From NCBI RefSeq assembly GCF_030159255.1, contig NZ_BSCT01000009.1, positions 62,001 to 126,000 of the forward strand: a DNA stretch of 64,000 bases, given 5' to 3'. A program made the translations under genes and the position numbers. Below the pieces are notes generated by a model, which had not been told where the DNA came from, did not search any database, and worked only from the letters and a program-made list of their open reading frames with translations. Source of the DNA: Bradyrhizobium sp. SSBR45G (GTDB lineage: Bacteria > Pseudomonadota > Alphaproteobacteria > Rhizobiales > Xanthobacteraceae). Shown piece by piece: positions 44,001 to 52,641 of this stretch (its first letter is position 1; every line of letters begins with the position of its first letter).

Positions 44001-44277
44001 CTATGCGGTGACCGACGGCGTGTTCACGCTGCGCAGCCGCTTCGCCTGGGCCTATGACTTCAACCCCAGCCGCTCGGTCGGGGCCACGTTCCAGACCCTC
44101 CCCGGCGCATCCTTCGTCGTCAACGGCGCGCGGCAGGCGCAGAATTCGGCGCTGACCACGGTCGCGGCCGAAATGAAGTGGAAGAACGGCTGGTCGGCCG
44201 CGGCGAGCTTCGAGGGTGAGTTCTCGGATGTCACCCGCAGCTACGCCGGCAAGGGCATCGTCCGCTATTCGTGGTGA
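41041..44277 (+). CDS. Autotransporter (type V), 1078 aa
   Basis: A long signal peptide (MACFARTMFAAPKSRSRRWL, then LSVLLAGTMLSTQAMA) precedes a passenger with a Gly/Asn/Ala-rich stretch at roughly residues 130-330 (GGNGGTGG-type repeats). Two autotransporter-associated repeats follow (GTLVLSATNTFTGNVNITAG and GILVLSGTNTYTGATNVNGG). The last ~280 residues are the translocating beta-barrel, beginning GWSVWAAGFGGSQSTDG and ending in KGIVRYSW, with the terminal aromatic residue needed for barrel insertion. An earlier TTG (41026) is less likely. Likely role: surface adhesin or matrix protein; the passenger shows no enzyme motif. Confidence 0.94.
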   Translation: MACFARTMFAAPKSRSRRWLTLSVLLAGTMLSTQAMAIDVANQADWNTAVAAVAAAGANSTVTINITSGFTLSSSLAQLQAANSNVTVNITGNGQTINGASSFQGIVVNGTNAPTVNISSLSIANMAAIGGNGTNGQNGYYSGGLAYGSGGGGGGGLGAGGGLLVGSGANVTIAAVTFTSNSATGGSGGNGGSAQNAAADPVNGGNGGTGGAANNGGASGGGGAGGTGGHTGTQGTAGTAGAALGDGGGGGGGSGTTNSNTYTNNNPGGTGNANGGNGGTGGDGATNASGSGGPGPGSDGGAGGNGGAANGGAIYVATGGTLTILDSPISGNTVTGGAAGTPGIGIGPSAINGFSAAAGASQGAGIFLSGVMANIAVSSGSVTYGDTIGGTGLTTGGVNTALNKTGTGTLVLSATNTFTGNVNITAGTVSVAGTANLGNVANDVVISNGATLAVTGTTTFASGRDFKIAGLSTLDIANATTTTLQGIVSNGASAGTLVKAGGGILVLSGTNTYTGATNVNGGTLRAGTANAFGASTVFSVLSGGTLDLNGFNKTFGTLSGDGSVIGANVTVSGTFSPGNGTPGTAMAITGNLAFQSGALYLVQVNPATASLAQVTGTANLTGASVTANYANGTYISKKYTILTATGGVSGTFSGVTNTNLPAGFSSTLSYDANNAFLNLTMGGGAGNINQQNVSNALTNYFNSNGSIPVVFTGLTPTGLTQLSGETATGSQQTTFNAMTQFMGVMTDPFLGGRGDQGPGPNGAIGYAEETLAYAAKRNPNDALAAIYTKAPAAPVARPGWSVWAAGFGGSQSTDGNNVLGSNNTTSNVYGTAVGADYRFSPFTVAGFSLAGGGTTFSVANGGSGRSDLFQAGAFVRHNVGAAYISAALAYGWQNVTTNRTVTVAGVDQLRANFDANTYSGRLEGGYRFLSPWMGFGITPYAAAQFTTFNLPGYAETAVSGANTFALRFGSQSATDTRSELGVRTDKAYAVTDGVFTLRSRFAWAYDFNPSRSVGATFQTLPGASFVVNGARQAQNSALTTVAAEMKWKNGWSAAASFEGEFSDVTRSYAGKGIVRYSW

Positions 44278-44457
44278 CGGGCTTCCCGCCACCACGACGT
44301 CGTCCGGTTCGAATGGCGTTCGAATGCCGGCGAGGCGAGCGAGGACAGGCCGGGTGATCCCGGCCTGATCGGCAGCGGACGACGCGTCAACAGCGACACG
44401 TCCGCTGCCCTTTACCGCCCGCCGCCGCAGGTTGCGCGGCCGGCGAGCGACGGCAGA

Positions 44458-45966
44458 TCAGATCTCGCAAAAATCGACATAGCCCAGCAGGACATTGTTG
44501 CTGAGCGGCCTTGCGTCACGTCGAAAGACGCCGAACCCGTCGGACGATCCGCCGGGATTGGTGTTGCCCTCGATCGTGATGACGTGGTCGCCGCTCACCT
44601 CGATCACCAGCCCGGCGTGGCCTTTGCCGCCACCGAGGTCGAGCGCGAAGATCATGCCGGGCTTGACCGTCTGCGCGCTGACCTCGGATTTGTGCACGAT
44701 CTGCGCATCGGTCCGGCGCGACAGAGTCCAGAGCGCGATCACGCCGGCCGTCTTCGGCAGCGGGTTTTCGATTCCCTTGATCTTCGCGGCCTGCCCGAAC
44801 ACCCAGTAGAGAAAGCAGACGCACCACGGGAAGCTGTCGGTGGACGGATCGAGCCCGACGCTGCGGATGTAGACGTCGACCTCCGGTCCGCGGTTCGAGC
44901 CGCGCGGCTGCTCGACCACGCCGATCTGCGACGCCGCGATGTCGATCACGAGCTGACGGATCGGCGCGTTGCGATCGAAGTCGGTCGCGTTGAACACCGC
45001 ACCAGGACCGAACAGCGCCGCCCATGTGGACGCATCCACCTCGCCGCTGATCTGCAGCGGCTTGCCGTCCGGTGTGGAGTTGCGCGCCTGGAAGTGGAAG
45101 ATGGCATTCTGGGTGCCTTCCCCGAAATCGCCGTCGACCACCAACTGGCCGAAGCGCAGCTCGTTGAGCCTGTTCTGCACGGCCTTGACGCTGTCCGATC
45201 CGAACTGGCCGCGGTGCAACGGCTGGCCCGGAAACGTCGGAGCCGCGGGAAAGTCGGGCTGAGCCGCAACGGCACCGGCAGCGAGCGCGGGAGCCGCAGC
45301 TTCCGCGATCGGTTGCGGCTGCGCCGCCTGGCCGAGGAGGAAGCCGCCGAAATCGGGCAGATCGAGATTCAGCCGGTCCGGATCGACGTCGTCATCGAAA
45401 TTGCAGAACTGCCGGACCGGCAGCAGCTGAAGGATATTCCAGCGGCCCGAGGCGTTGAACGCGGCCGTGCCGCGAAAGCCGGTCGACTGCGACAGCCACG
45501 TCAGCTGCACCACGCCGGCATCGAGCAGCGTCTTGCACACCGCTCCCGAGCTGTAGATTCCGATCCGATAGGGACGCCCGGCCGCCGCGAACGCAGCGGC
45601 GATGGCCTCGAAATGCGGCCGGATGGCGAGGTTGACATCAGCGTCGGTGGCATCGAAATCCGCGGAGAAATAGATGGCAGAGCCCGCCGGCTGGCCGATC
45701 ACGTGGCGGGCATAGTCGAGCGCATCCTCCGCCTCCGCCTTGCCTTTGGCAGCGCTGAAATCGGCGCGAAGCCGATGACGGATCTGGTACACGGGCCAGA
45801 TCCGGATTCCCGCCGCCGAGAGCGCCTGCGCCTCGTCCGGCTTCAGGATCTTCGGGTTGGACCGGTTGCGGGTGTAGTAGCGTCCGATCGCGGTGATGCC
45901 CTGCGCCGTCATGCAGGGGATCATGCGGGTTGAATTCTGATTGGTGTCCAGCGCAACGAAAGCCAT
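44458..45966 (-). CDS. DUF1906 glycoside-hydrolase-like, peptidoglycan-binding and CHAP domain protein, 502 aa
   Basis: Three parts in order. (1) Residues about 1-200 resemble the DUF1906/Rv2525c GH25-like barrel (AFVALDTNQNSTRMIPCM, IGRYYTRNRSNPK, YFSADFDATDADV). (2) Residues about 235-315 are a peptidoglycan-binding domain 1 (SVKAVQNRLNELRFGQLVVD, DGDFGEGTQNAIFHFQ). (3) Residues about 345-500 are a CHAP amidase or endopeptidase domain with Cys in FPWCVCFLYW and His in GKGHAGLVIEVSG. No signal peptide is seen, a build like endolysins or exported cell-wall hydrolases. Phage origin is possible but no other phage gene is near. Confidence 0.87.
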   Translation of the reverse strand: MAFVALDTNQNSTRMIPCMTAQGITAIGRYYTRNRSNPKILKPDEAQALSAAGIRIWPVYQIRHRLRADFSAAKGKAEAEDALDYARHVIGQPAGSAIYFSADFDATDADVNLAIRPHFEAIAAAFAAAGRPYRIGIYSSGAVCKTLLDAGVVQLTWLSQSTGFRGTAAFNASGRWNILQLLPVRQFCNFDDDVDPDRLNLDLPDFGGFLLGQAAQPQPIAEAAAPALAAGAVAAQPDFPAAPTFPGQPLHRGQFGSDSVKAVQNRLNELRFGQLVVDGDFGEGTQNAIFHFQARNSTPDGKPLQISGEVDASTWAALFGPGAVFNATDFDRNAPIRQLVIDIAASQIGVVEQPRGSNRGPEVDVYIRSVGLDPSTDSFPWCVCFLYWVFGQAAKIKGIENPLPKTAGVIALWTLSRRTDAQIVHKSEVSAQTVKPGMIFALDLGGGKGHAGLVIEVSGDHVITIEGNTNPGGSSDGFGVFRRDARPLSNNVLLGYVDFCEI

Positions 45967-46129
45967 ATGACGCCCTCCCGTTTATCGGCATGTGCCGTCT
46001 CATCGCTCTCTGGGCGATGGATCACGCGCCCGGCGATGCTAGCGCAACCGTAGCGGGAGTCCATGTGAAGCGGTTCACAGGGGGCAGCTCGCGTGGCGCC
46101 GCATGATCGGCGGATCGATGCGATCGAAT

Positions 46130-46765
46130 TCAGCCGGCGTGATCGCGCGTCTGCTGCAGATCGGCCGCCAGGACCGGACGATAGCCGGCGCGCAGCGCCC
46201 GCACCGTGGATGGCGGCGTCAGCAGCTGCGCTGCACCAACGTCATCGCGCGCGGCACCATAGCCGGCGAACGACCAGGGCAGCGCCCTGCCCTGCAGGAT
46301 CAGAAAGCTCTCATTGCCCGCCTGCACCATTGTGCCGTCGGGCAGTTCACGCAGCGGCGAAGGTAACGGATGCAGGCGCTTGTGTCCGTGATCCAACCGC
46401 TCGCGGTGCAGCACCCGGTCGATGTCAGCCGCGCGGATGCCGCCGAGACCATTGCCCATCGCCCACGCCGATCGAAACCGGTTGGCATCGTCGCGCCGGC
46501 AATAGAAGCAGGGCCGGTGGCCGGCGGCGAAGGCCGTGGCCTCGTCGAGGAAGAACAGCTCGGTCCAGCTCCGCGTCGCCATCACCTGGCGGCGGCGGCC
46601 GCGGAAATCGCACAGGCAGACCAGCCACGCGGGGCTGGACCAGCGCTTGCGATGCAGCGTCTTCGTCGCGGGATCATGGATGATGCCGCGGTTGCCGGTG
46701 AACAGCCCACGCTGCGGCGTGGCGACGATGTCGCCGGTTGGCGTAACCCGGTTCTGCAAGGGCAT
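46130..46765 (-). CDS. Conserved hypothetical protein with CxxC motif, 211 aa
   Basis: Hydrophilic protein opening MPLQNRVTPTGDIVATPQRG, with LVCLCDFRGRRRQVMATRSW and a CxxC in FAAGHRPCFYCRRDDANRFR. The Cys cluster suggests a zinc or redox site. The pattern matches a conserved alphaproteobacterial family that I cannot name. No signal peptide, no operon partner. Convergent or divergent neighbours are about 60-160 nt away on either side. Confidence 0.75.
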   Translation of the reverse strand: MPLQNRVTPTGDIVATPQRGLFTGNRGIIHDPATKTLHRKRWSSPAWLVCLCDFRGRRRQVMATRSWTELFFLDEATAFAAGHRPCFYCRRDDANRFRSAWAMGNGLGGIRAADIDRVLHRERLDHGHKRLHPLPSPLRELPDGTMVQAGNESFLILQGRALPWSFAGYGAARDDVGAAQLLTPPSTVRALRAGYRPVLAADLQQTRDHAG

Positions 46766-46826
46766 GGTCGGCGCGATCGCTCTGGCTCGTCACAGCATGG
46801 CCGGCGCAATCTCTATCACGAGGCGG

Positions 46827-48074
46827 TCACAGGTGTCCTGGTCCGGCCTTCTCCATCACCCGAGCCGGCGCGGCTTTCGCGGCGCCGGGCGCGGCCAGTG
46901 CGGCTTTCGGCACGGCCTTGAACGCCTCCAGGACAACGTCCTGAAGGGCGAAGCCATCGACCGACGGCACGGACGCGGTGATGTTGCCCGCACATGCACG
47001 ACCGAGCGCGGCGCGGCAGCGCAGCTGTTGCGCGGCATCCATCTCGCCCCGCGAGCCGAAGATCAGGCCAGGATGTGTGCTCGCGGTGATCGGCACCTTC
47101 ACATCGTCAAAGTAGTTGCCCTCGACCAGCACCTTTGCCGACTCGGCGGCGTCCAGCGCATGCCAGGTGCCGTGGCGAAAGTAATTGTCGACCAGATGCA
47201 CCATGGCAGACGGCCCCTCGACTTTCGGTGCCCGGCCGGAAAAATCATGAAAATAGTTGTGCGACAGCGTGATGCTCTGGGGGCTGCCGAGCAGAAGCAG
47301 GTTCCAGTAATGGGCCCCATTGCAGTCATGCGAAAACACACTGGTGCCGTCAAACTCGTTCCAGGAAATCGTGACGTTGGTCGTGGGCTCGTAGCCGCCG
47401 ACGATCATCTGCCGTCCGATGTTGTGGAAGCGATCATGGTCGATCCAGATGTGATCGGCATTGCCGAGCGTGAGCGCGTCGCCGGCGAAGACGATCCCGG
47501 CATTGATGTCGCTGATGGTCAAATTTCGAATGACCACGTCGCGGACGCTGCGCAGCGTCAGACCCTTGCCCCTGATCGTCGCGTTCGCACCCAGGCCGAT
47601 CAGCGTCTTGTTGGACCCGACCGCAAGCGGCCGGACGCCTGCCGCATCGAACGAGATTTGACGGATCGGCCGGCCGTCGCAGTGGGTATCGTTCGATCCC
47701 GGGCTCACCAGCCTCTCGGTCTGGAACGGCGCCTCGCAGACTTTGCCATAGTCGCAGCCCGGCCTGGCGCTCGCTCCGTCACGGCCGGTGAAGTCGATGA
47801 CACCGACCAGTTCGATGATCCGCGGCTCGAGGTCGGAGCACAGGCCGTGCGCGTCGACGCTGCGGCACAATTCGTGTTTCAACTGCTCGGGCGTCGTGAC
47901 CCGCACCACGGCGCCACCGCTTCCCCCCGTGGTGCCGGCGCCGAAGCCCTCCGGACCTGCCGGCAACGGCGCGCCGGACACGGCGCGGACCGTTAGGGAG
48001 ATGGCCGCAACCGCCGCAACGAGGATGTCGGCCAGCGCCCGAAACCGGCCCATGCCGACACCAGTCGATGTCAT
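46827..48074 (-). CDS. Pectate lyase family protein (PL1-like), 415 aa
   Basis: Parallel beta-helix secreted polysaccharide lyase. A signal-like start (MTSTGVGMGRFRALADILVA and hydrophobic core) is followed by GSNKTLIGLGANATIRGKGL, then the family run HIWIDHDRFHNIGRQMIVGG, TISWNEFDGTSVFSHDCNGA and NYFHDFSGRAPKVEG, where the Arg is a catalytic candidate. The start is uncertain between the ATG at 48074 and an internal one at 48053. Plant-associated bacteria use such enzymes to loosen pectin. It is 14 nt downstream of gpt. Confidence 0.87.
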   Translation of the reverse strand: MTSTGVGMGRFRALADILVAAVAAISLTVRAVSGAPLPAGPEGFGAGTTGGSGGAVVRVTTPEQLKHELCRSVDAHGLCSDLEPRIIELVGVIDFTGRDGASARPGCDYGKVCEAPFQTERLVSPGSNDTHCDGRPIRQISFDAAGVRPLAVGSNKTLIGLGANATIRGKGLTLRSVRDVVIRNLTISDINAGIVFAGDALTLGNADHIWIDHDRFHNIGRQMIVGGYEPTTNVTISWNEFDGTSVFSHDCNGAHYWNLLLLGSPQSITLSHNYFHDFSGRAPKVEGPSAMVHLVDNYFRHGTWHALDAAESAKVLVEGNYFDDVKVPITASTHPGLIFGSRGEMDAAQQLRCRAALGRACAGNITASVPSVDGFALQDVVLEAFKAVPKAALAAPGAAKAAPARVMEKAGPGHL

Positions 48075-48088
48075 CTCTGACGCAAGGG

Positions 48089-48616
48089 TTATGCCGCCCC
48101 GTCGCGCAGCGGAGGCGCGAATGACAGCGCGGTGTCCCAGGGGAAGAAGATCCAGGTGTCCTGCGACACCTCGGTGATGAAGGTGTCGACCAGCGGCCGG
48201 CCCTTCGGCTTGGCATAGACGGTGGCGAAATGGGCGTCCGGCAGCATCTCGCGCACCAGCTGCGCGGTCTTGCCGGTGTCGACGAGGTCGTCGACGATCA
48301 AGAGCCCCTTGCCAGTGCCACTGCCGAGCTTCAGCGTGTCCTGTGAGATCGCCTTCAGCACATTCAGCTCGCCCTGACGGGTGTGGTCGTAGCTGGCGAT
48401 GCCGACGGTATCGATGACGCGCACGCCGAGCTCGCGCGCCACGATGGCGGCTGGCACCAGGCCGCCGCGGGTGATGGCGATGATCGCCGCGAACGGGCCG
48501 GCCTCGTTGAGCCGCCAGGTCAGCGCCCGGCAGTCGCGATGAAACTGGTCCCACGACACCGGAAAGGCCCGGCCCGCGCGCTCCTGCGCAATGAGGTCAG
48601 AACTTTTTTCAACCAT
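48089..48616 (-). CDS. gpt: Xanthine(-guanine) phosphoribosyltransferase, 175 aa
   Basis: Type I PRTase: [20 protein letters not shown] then the PRPP motif [20 protein letters not shown], where the two Asp bind magnesium and the PRPP. The N terminus [14 protein letters not shown] is typical of gpt from alphaproteobacteria. It salvages xanthine (and guanine) to the nucleotide in the cytoplasm. The pectate lyase lies 14 nt downstream on the same strand. Confidence 0.95.
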   Translation of the reverse strand: MVEKSSDLIAQERAGRAFPVSWDQFHRDCRALTWRLNEAGPFAAIIAITRGGLVPAAIVARELGVRVIDTVGIASYDHTRQGELNVLKAISQDTLKLGSGTGKGLLIVDDLVDTGKTAQLVREMLPDAHFATVYAKPKGRPLVDTFITEVSQDTWIFFPWDTALSFAPPLRDGAA

Positions 48617-48642
48617 CTGCGATCAAGTCCGTTGATTGAGGA

Positions 48643-48990
48643 TCATAGTCTGCGTCCGACCGCGGCGGCCACCAGAAACATGCCGGCCAAGCCGAGATAC
48701 CACAGGAAGACGCGTCTGAAGACGTGCAGGCGGCGGCGATGCTCCGTGATGATCGCCCGAAGCTCACTCGGCTGCCTGTCGATCACGGCCTCCAGCACGT
48801 TGGGACCTGGAAAATTAAAACCAGGGTGCTCAAGTTGCCAAAAGAACGTCGACACGGCGATCGAATAGTTTCCGATCCGATGGTAGATCTGCCATCCCTT
48901 CAACTGAAAGTAGACCCCGGTCGGCATCAGACCGATCAACGGCCCACCGAGCACCACAAGATACAACAGATCGCGCCCTGCGGGAGCCAT
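48643..48990 (-). CDS. Small hypothetical membrane protein, 115 aa
   Basis: The start at 48990 (MAPAGRDLLYLVVLGGPLIG) is chosen because it has a ggaacct site and no overlap with the CinA-like gene. Two hydrophobic segments: near 8-25 and near 92-112 (VFLWYLGLAGMFLVAAAVG). The middle is soluble with WQIYHRIGNYSIAV and LRAIITEHRRRLHVF. No family recognised. It lies between the CinA-like gene and gpt on the same strand. Confidence 0.7.
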   Translation of the reverse strand: MAPAGRDLLYLVVLGGPLIGLMPTGVYFQLKGWQIYHRIGNYSIAVSTFFWQLEHPGFNFPGPNVLEAVIDRQPSELRAIITEHRRRLHVFRRVFLWYLGLAGMFLVAAAVGRRL

Positions 48991-49006
48991 AGGTTCCGTG
49001 CAGCTC

Positions 49007-49744
49007 TCACACGGCGCCATGCAGCTTGGCGAGCATCTCCTTCACAGCCGTCATCGCGGCCGAGAGCTTGTCCTGGTCGCGCGAGCGCACCACGAGGTGC
49101 GTATTCGGCTTCTGATCCTCGTCGATGAAGGGATAGCTGCCGATGATGGTGTCAGGATGCGCCTTGGCGATCTCGCGCAAGGGGCCGCCGATGTCACCCT
49201 CGCGGGCATTGGCGCGGACGGTCTCCGACAGCATGCGCACGCCGGATTTCAGCTTGGGCGCGACGATGTCCATCATCGCCTGCATGATCGAAGGCACGCC
49301 GGCCATCACGATGACGTTGCCGATCTTGAACCCGGGCGCCAGGATGGTGGCGCTCTGGATCAGCTCAGCGCCATCGGGGATGCGCGCCATGCGCAGCCGC
49401 GCCTCGTTGAGCTCCTGCTCGCTCCAGCGCTCGCGGAAGCGCGCCACGACCTCGGGATGGTGGTCGATGCCAACGCCGAACGCCTTGGCGATCGAATCGG
49501 CCGTGATGTCGTCATGGGTCGGGCCGATGCCGCCGGTGGTAAACACATAGGTGTAGCGGTGCCGCAGTGCGTCCAGCGCGGCGATGATGTCGGGCTCATC
49601 GTCCGAGACCACCCGGACCTCCTTGAGGTCGATGCCGAGATTGGTCAGGTATTCGGCGATGAAGCCGATGTTCTTGTCCTTGGTCCGGCCGGACAGGATC
49701 TCGTCGCCGATGACCAGCAATCCCGCGGTGACGATGTCGCTCAT
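49007..49744 (-). CDS. CinA-like molybdopterin-binding (MoCF) domain protein, 245 aa
   Basis: Begins MSDIVTAGLLVIGDEILSGR and continues TKDKNIGFIAEYLTNLGIDL. The MoCF motif TTGGIGPTHDDITADSIAKA marks the family found in CinA and molybdenum cofactor enzymes. The C-terminal deamidase domain of CinA is absent. Relatives hydrolyse ADP-ribose or related nucleotides, but the role here is not proven. The start at 49744 follows gaggagaaacc. It is divergent from the ATP-grasp gene. Confidence 0.92.
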   Translation of the reverse strand: MSDIVTAGLLVIGDEILSGRTKDKNIGFIAEYLTNLGIDLKEVRVVSDDEPDIIAALDALRHRYTYVFTTGGIGPTHDDITADSIAKAFGVGIDHHPEVVARFRERWSEQELNEARLRMARIPDGAELIQSATILAPGFKIGNVIVMAGVPSIMQAMMDIVAPKLKSGVRMLSETVRANAREGDIGGPLREIAKAHPDTIIGSYPFIDEDQKPNTHLVVRSRDQDKLSAAMTAVKEMLAKLHGAV

Positions 49745-49972
49745 GGTTTCTCCTCGCAGCTCGCGTCTCTTTTGGCCCGCTTCGGCGCCAATGTCATCCG
49801 GAACGTCGCAGTCCATGCCGCGGATTTGAGCATCACGCAGCCGGTTTTTCAGGCACGATTTTCACAACCCCCACGAAATGCCGCAGAGGAATGCATATCG
49901 CGCTGGCCCGGGCCTTGCTACCATCACCAGGAGTCATGCAGTGTATGACGAGGCTGGGACATACGGGCATCT

Positions 49973-51391
49973 ATGGCAGTTGCGTTCGACGAGATGAACG
50001 AGCCGGGCGGCGACGTCCGTCAGGCTTATCAGGAGCTGTCGCGGTGGCTGAAGGAAACGCCGCCGGAGGCGCTGGAGTATCGCCGTCACGAGGCGGAGCT
50101 CCTGTTCCGACGAATCGGCATCACCTTCGCCGTCTATGGCGAGGCGGAGGCACAGGAGCGGCTGATCCCGTTCGACGTGATCCCGCGCATCCTCTCCGGC
50201 AAGGAATGGACGCTTCTGGAGAAGGGACTGAAGCAGCGCGTCAAGGCGCTGAACATGTTCTTGCGCGACATCTATCATGGCCGCGACATCCTGCGCGCCA
50301 ACGTCGTGCCGGATGACCTGATCTTCCAGAACCCGGTGTTCCGCCCGGAGATGAACGGCCAGGACGTCCCGCACGACGTCTATGTCCACATCGCCGGCAT
50401 CGACATCGTCCGCGTCGACGCCAACGACTTCATCGTGCTGGAGGACAATGCGCGCACGCCCTCGGGCGTGTCCTACATGCTGGAAAACCGCGAGATCATG
50501 ATGCGGCTGTTTCCGGACCTGTTCGCGCGCCACCGCGTCGCGCCGGTCGAGCGCTATCCGGACGAGCTGCTGTCGTGCTTGCGCTCGGTGGCGCCGCTTA
50601 GCGCCTCGGCCGAGCCGACGGTCGCCTTGATGACGCCCGGCATCTACAACTCGGCCTATTACGAGCATTCGTTCCTGGCCGACAAGCTCGGCATCGAGCT
50701 GGTCGAGGGCCGCGACCTCATCGTCAAGAACGACGAGGTGTTCATGCGCACCACGGAGGGGCTGAAGCGGGTCGACGTGATCTACCGCCGCGTCGACGAC
50801 GACTTCCTCGATCCCCTCACCTTCCGGCCCGATTCGGCGCTCGGCGTGCCCGGCCTGATGTCGGCCTATGTCGCCGGCAACGTGACGCTCGCCAACGCGG
50901 TCGGCACCGGCATCGCCGACGACAAGGCGATCTATTCCTACATGCCCGATGTCGTGAAGTTCTACCTGGGCGAGGAGCCGATCCTGAAGAACGTGCAGAC
51001 CTGGCGCTGCCGCGAGCCGCAGGACCTGTCCTACGTGCTCGACCATCTCGGCGAGCTCGTCGTCAAGGAGGTTCACGGCTCCGGCGGCTACGGCATGCTG
51101 ATCGGCCCGGCCGCCACCAAGGCCACCATCGAGGCGTTCCGTGACAAGCTGAAGCGCGAGCCCGAGGGCTTCATCGCCCAGCCGACCCTGGCGCTGTCGA
51201 CCTGCCCGACCTGCGTCACGTCAGGGCTGGCGCCGCGCCATGTCGACCTCAGGCCGTTCGTGCTGACGGGGCGCGACCGCACCACCATCGTGCCGGGCGG
51301 CCTCACCCGCGTGGCGCTGAAGGAGGGCTCCTTGGTGGTCAATTCCAGCCAGGGCGGCGGCACCAAGGACACATGGGTGCTGGATGAGTGA
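49973..51391 (+). CDS. Circularly permuted ATP-grasp protein (COG2308 type), 472 aa
   Basis: Matches the DUF404/DUF407 circularly permuted ATP-grasp family by length and by motifs: RRHEAELLFRRIGITFAVYG, RPEMNGQDVPHDVYVHIAGI, DDFLDPLTFRPDSALGVPG and VVKEVHGSGGYGMLIGPAAT. ATP-grasp enzymes form amide or thioester bonds via acyl phosphates. It is the first gene in line of the Anbu set and is followed by an alpha-E protein. In comparative work this pair was proposed to ligate peptides or amino acids. Product unknown. Confidence 0.94.
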   Translation: MAVAFDEMNEPGGDVRQAYQELSRWLKETPPEALEYRRHEAELLFRRIGITFAVYGEAEAQERLIPFDVIPRILSGKEWTLLEKGLKQRVKALNMFLRDIYHGRDILRANVVPDDLIFQNPVFRPEMNGQDVPHDVYVHIAGIDIVRVDANDFIVLEDNARTPSGVSYMLENREIMMRLFPDLFARHRVAPVERYPDELLSCLRSVAPLSASAEPTVALMTPGIYNSAYYEHSFLADKLGIELVEGRDLIVKNDEVFMRTTEGLKRVDVIYRRVDDDFLDPLTFRPDSALGVPGLMSAYVAGNVTLANAVGTGIADDKAIYSYMPDVVKFYLGEEPILKNVQTWRCREPQDLSYVLDHLGELVVKEVHGSGGYGMLIGPAATKATIEAFRDKLKREPEGFIAQPTLALSTCPTCVTSGLAPRHVDLRPFVLTGRDRTTIVPGGLTRVALKEGSLVVNSSQGGGTKDTWVLDE

Positions 51392-51420
51392 GATGTCACG
51401 TCATCGCGCCGCTGGTGCTG

Positions 51421-51531
51421 CTCTCTCGCCCCCCTCCCCCTTGCGGGGAGGGGTCGGGGGTGGGGGTAGCCGCAAACGACGACCTTCATTGCTTACCCCC
51501 CTCCCTGCCCCTCCCCCGCACGGGGGACGGG
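51421..51531. repeat. C/G-run inverted repeat between ATP-grasp and alpha-E genes
   Basis: ctcgcccccctcccccttgc, ggggaggggtcgggggt on the left; acccccctccctgcccctcc, then gcacgggggacggg on the right. A C/G-run palindrome of the intergenic type, dividing two genes of one functional set. Confidence 0.6.
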
Positions 51532-51550
51532 ACAACGACTGTTAGTGCCC

Positions 51551-52495
51551 ATGCTGTCGCGCACCGCCGAAAACCTGTACTGGCTCGCCCGCTATGTCGA
51601 GCGTGCCGAGTATCTCGCCCGCACCATCGACGCCACGTTGCGCGTCACCGCCCTTCCCGCGGCCTATATCGGCAAGACCAACGAGTGGGAATCGGCGCTG
51701 CTGACCGCCGGTGTCAGTGCCGGCTTCTACGAGGCCTATCCGGAGGCGAACGAGCAGAACGTCGTCGAATATCTCTCGTTCAACCAGTCCAATCCGTCCT
51801 CGATCAAGAACTGCATCGAGGCCGCCCGTCTCAACGCCCGCTCGGTTCGGACAGCACTGACGTCGGAGATGTGGGACACCATCAACGGCTCCTGGATCGA
51901 GCTGCAGGAGGTGTGGAGCAAGGGCGCCAAGACCCGTGAGGAGCTGGCGCGCTTCCTGCGCTTCGTGCAGGAGACCTCGCTGCGCTTCGACGGCTCGGCC
52001 TACCGCACCATGCTGCGCAACGACGCCTACTGGTTCTCGCGGCTGGGCCTGCACCTGGAGCGCGCCGATAACACCGCGCGCATTCTCGACGTGAAATATC
52101 ACGTGCTGCTGCCCGAGGAGGAGCATGTCGGCGGCCCGCTCGACTACTACCAGTGGACCTCGATCCTGCGCTCGGTCTCCGCGCTGACGGCCTATCACTG
52201 GGTCTATCGCGAGACGCTCAAGCCCTGGCTGATCGCGGACCTGCTGATCCTCAACGACACGCTGCCACGCTCGCTGGCGAGCTGCTACGGCAATCTCGTC
52301 CGCAATCTCGACCAGATCGGCGTGGCCTATGGCCGACAGGGTCCGTCCCAGCGCCATGCGCGCGGCGTCCGCAACCGGCTCGAGCACTCCAACATGGACG
52401 ACATCTTCCAGCGCGGCGTGCACGAGTTCATCCAGGAGTTCATCTCCGACAATTCGCGCCTGGGAGAGATCATCACCAAGCAGTACCTGATCTGA
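51551..52495 (+). CDS. Alpha-E domain protein (COG2307), 314 aa
   Basis: All-helical protein opening MLSRTAENLYWLARYVERAE, the signature of the alpha-E (DUF403) family. Further marks: LNARSVRTALTSEMWDTING, WFSRLGLHLERADNTARILD and LIADLLILNDTLPRSLASCY. The family has no known activity, but it always accompanies the ATP-grasp protein. A GTG two codons upstream is an alternative start. The spacing from the ATP-grasp gene is 159 nt. Confidence 0.94.
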   Translation: MLSRTAENLYWLARYVERAEYLARTIDATLRVTALPAAYIGKTNEWESALLTAGVSAGFYEAYPEANEQNVVEYLSFNQSNPSSIKNCIEAARLNARSVRTALTSEMWDTINGSWIELQEVWSKGAKTREELARFLRFVQETSLRFDGSAYRTMLRNDAYWFSRLGLHLERADNTARILDVKYHVLLPEEEHVGGPLDYYQWTSILRSVSALTAYHWVYRETLKPWLIADLLILNDTLPRSLASCYGNLVRNLDQIGVAYGRQGPSQRHARGVRNRLEHSNMDDIFQRGVHEFIQEFISDNSRLGEIITKQYLI

Positions 52496-52641
52496 CGGGG
52501 GTGGCGCGCCGGACTGTGGCCGCAAGACCACGCCTGGAGCCCCGATTCGCTCCTCGGTCCAGCCCAGGGACGGCCTGCCCTTTCGGGGGGACGTGAAACG
52601 AGTTACCGCGGTAAGCCACCTCACAAGACCGATCGACCGCC

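Noticed and set aside
42103..44295. 730-codon open frame on the minus strand
   Set aside because: Antisense to the autotransporter; Gly/Asn/Thr-rich sense codons produce long Arg/Ala/Val mirror frames.
44278..44457. Terminator after the autotransporter
   Set aside because: Only short dyads (for example ttcgaatggcgttcgaa) are present, with no T-run, so a terminator cannot be claimed.
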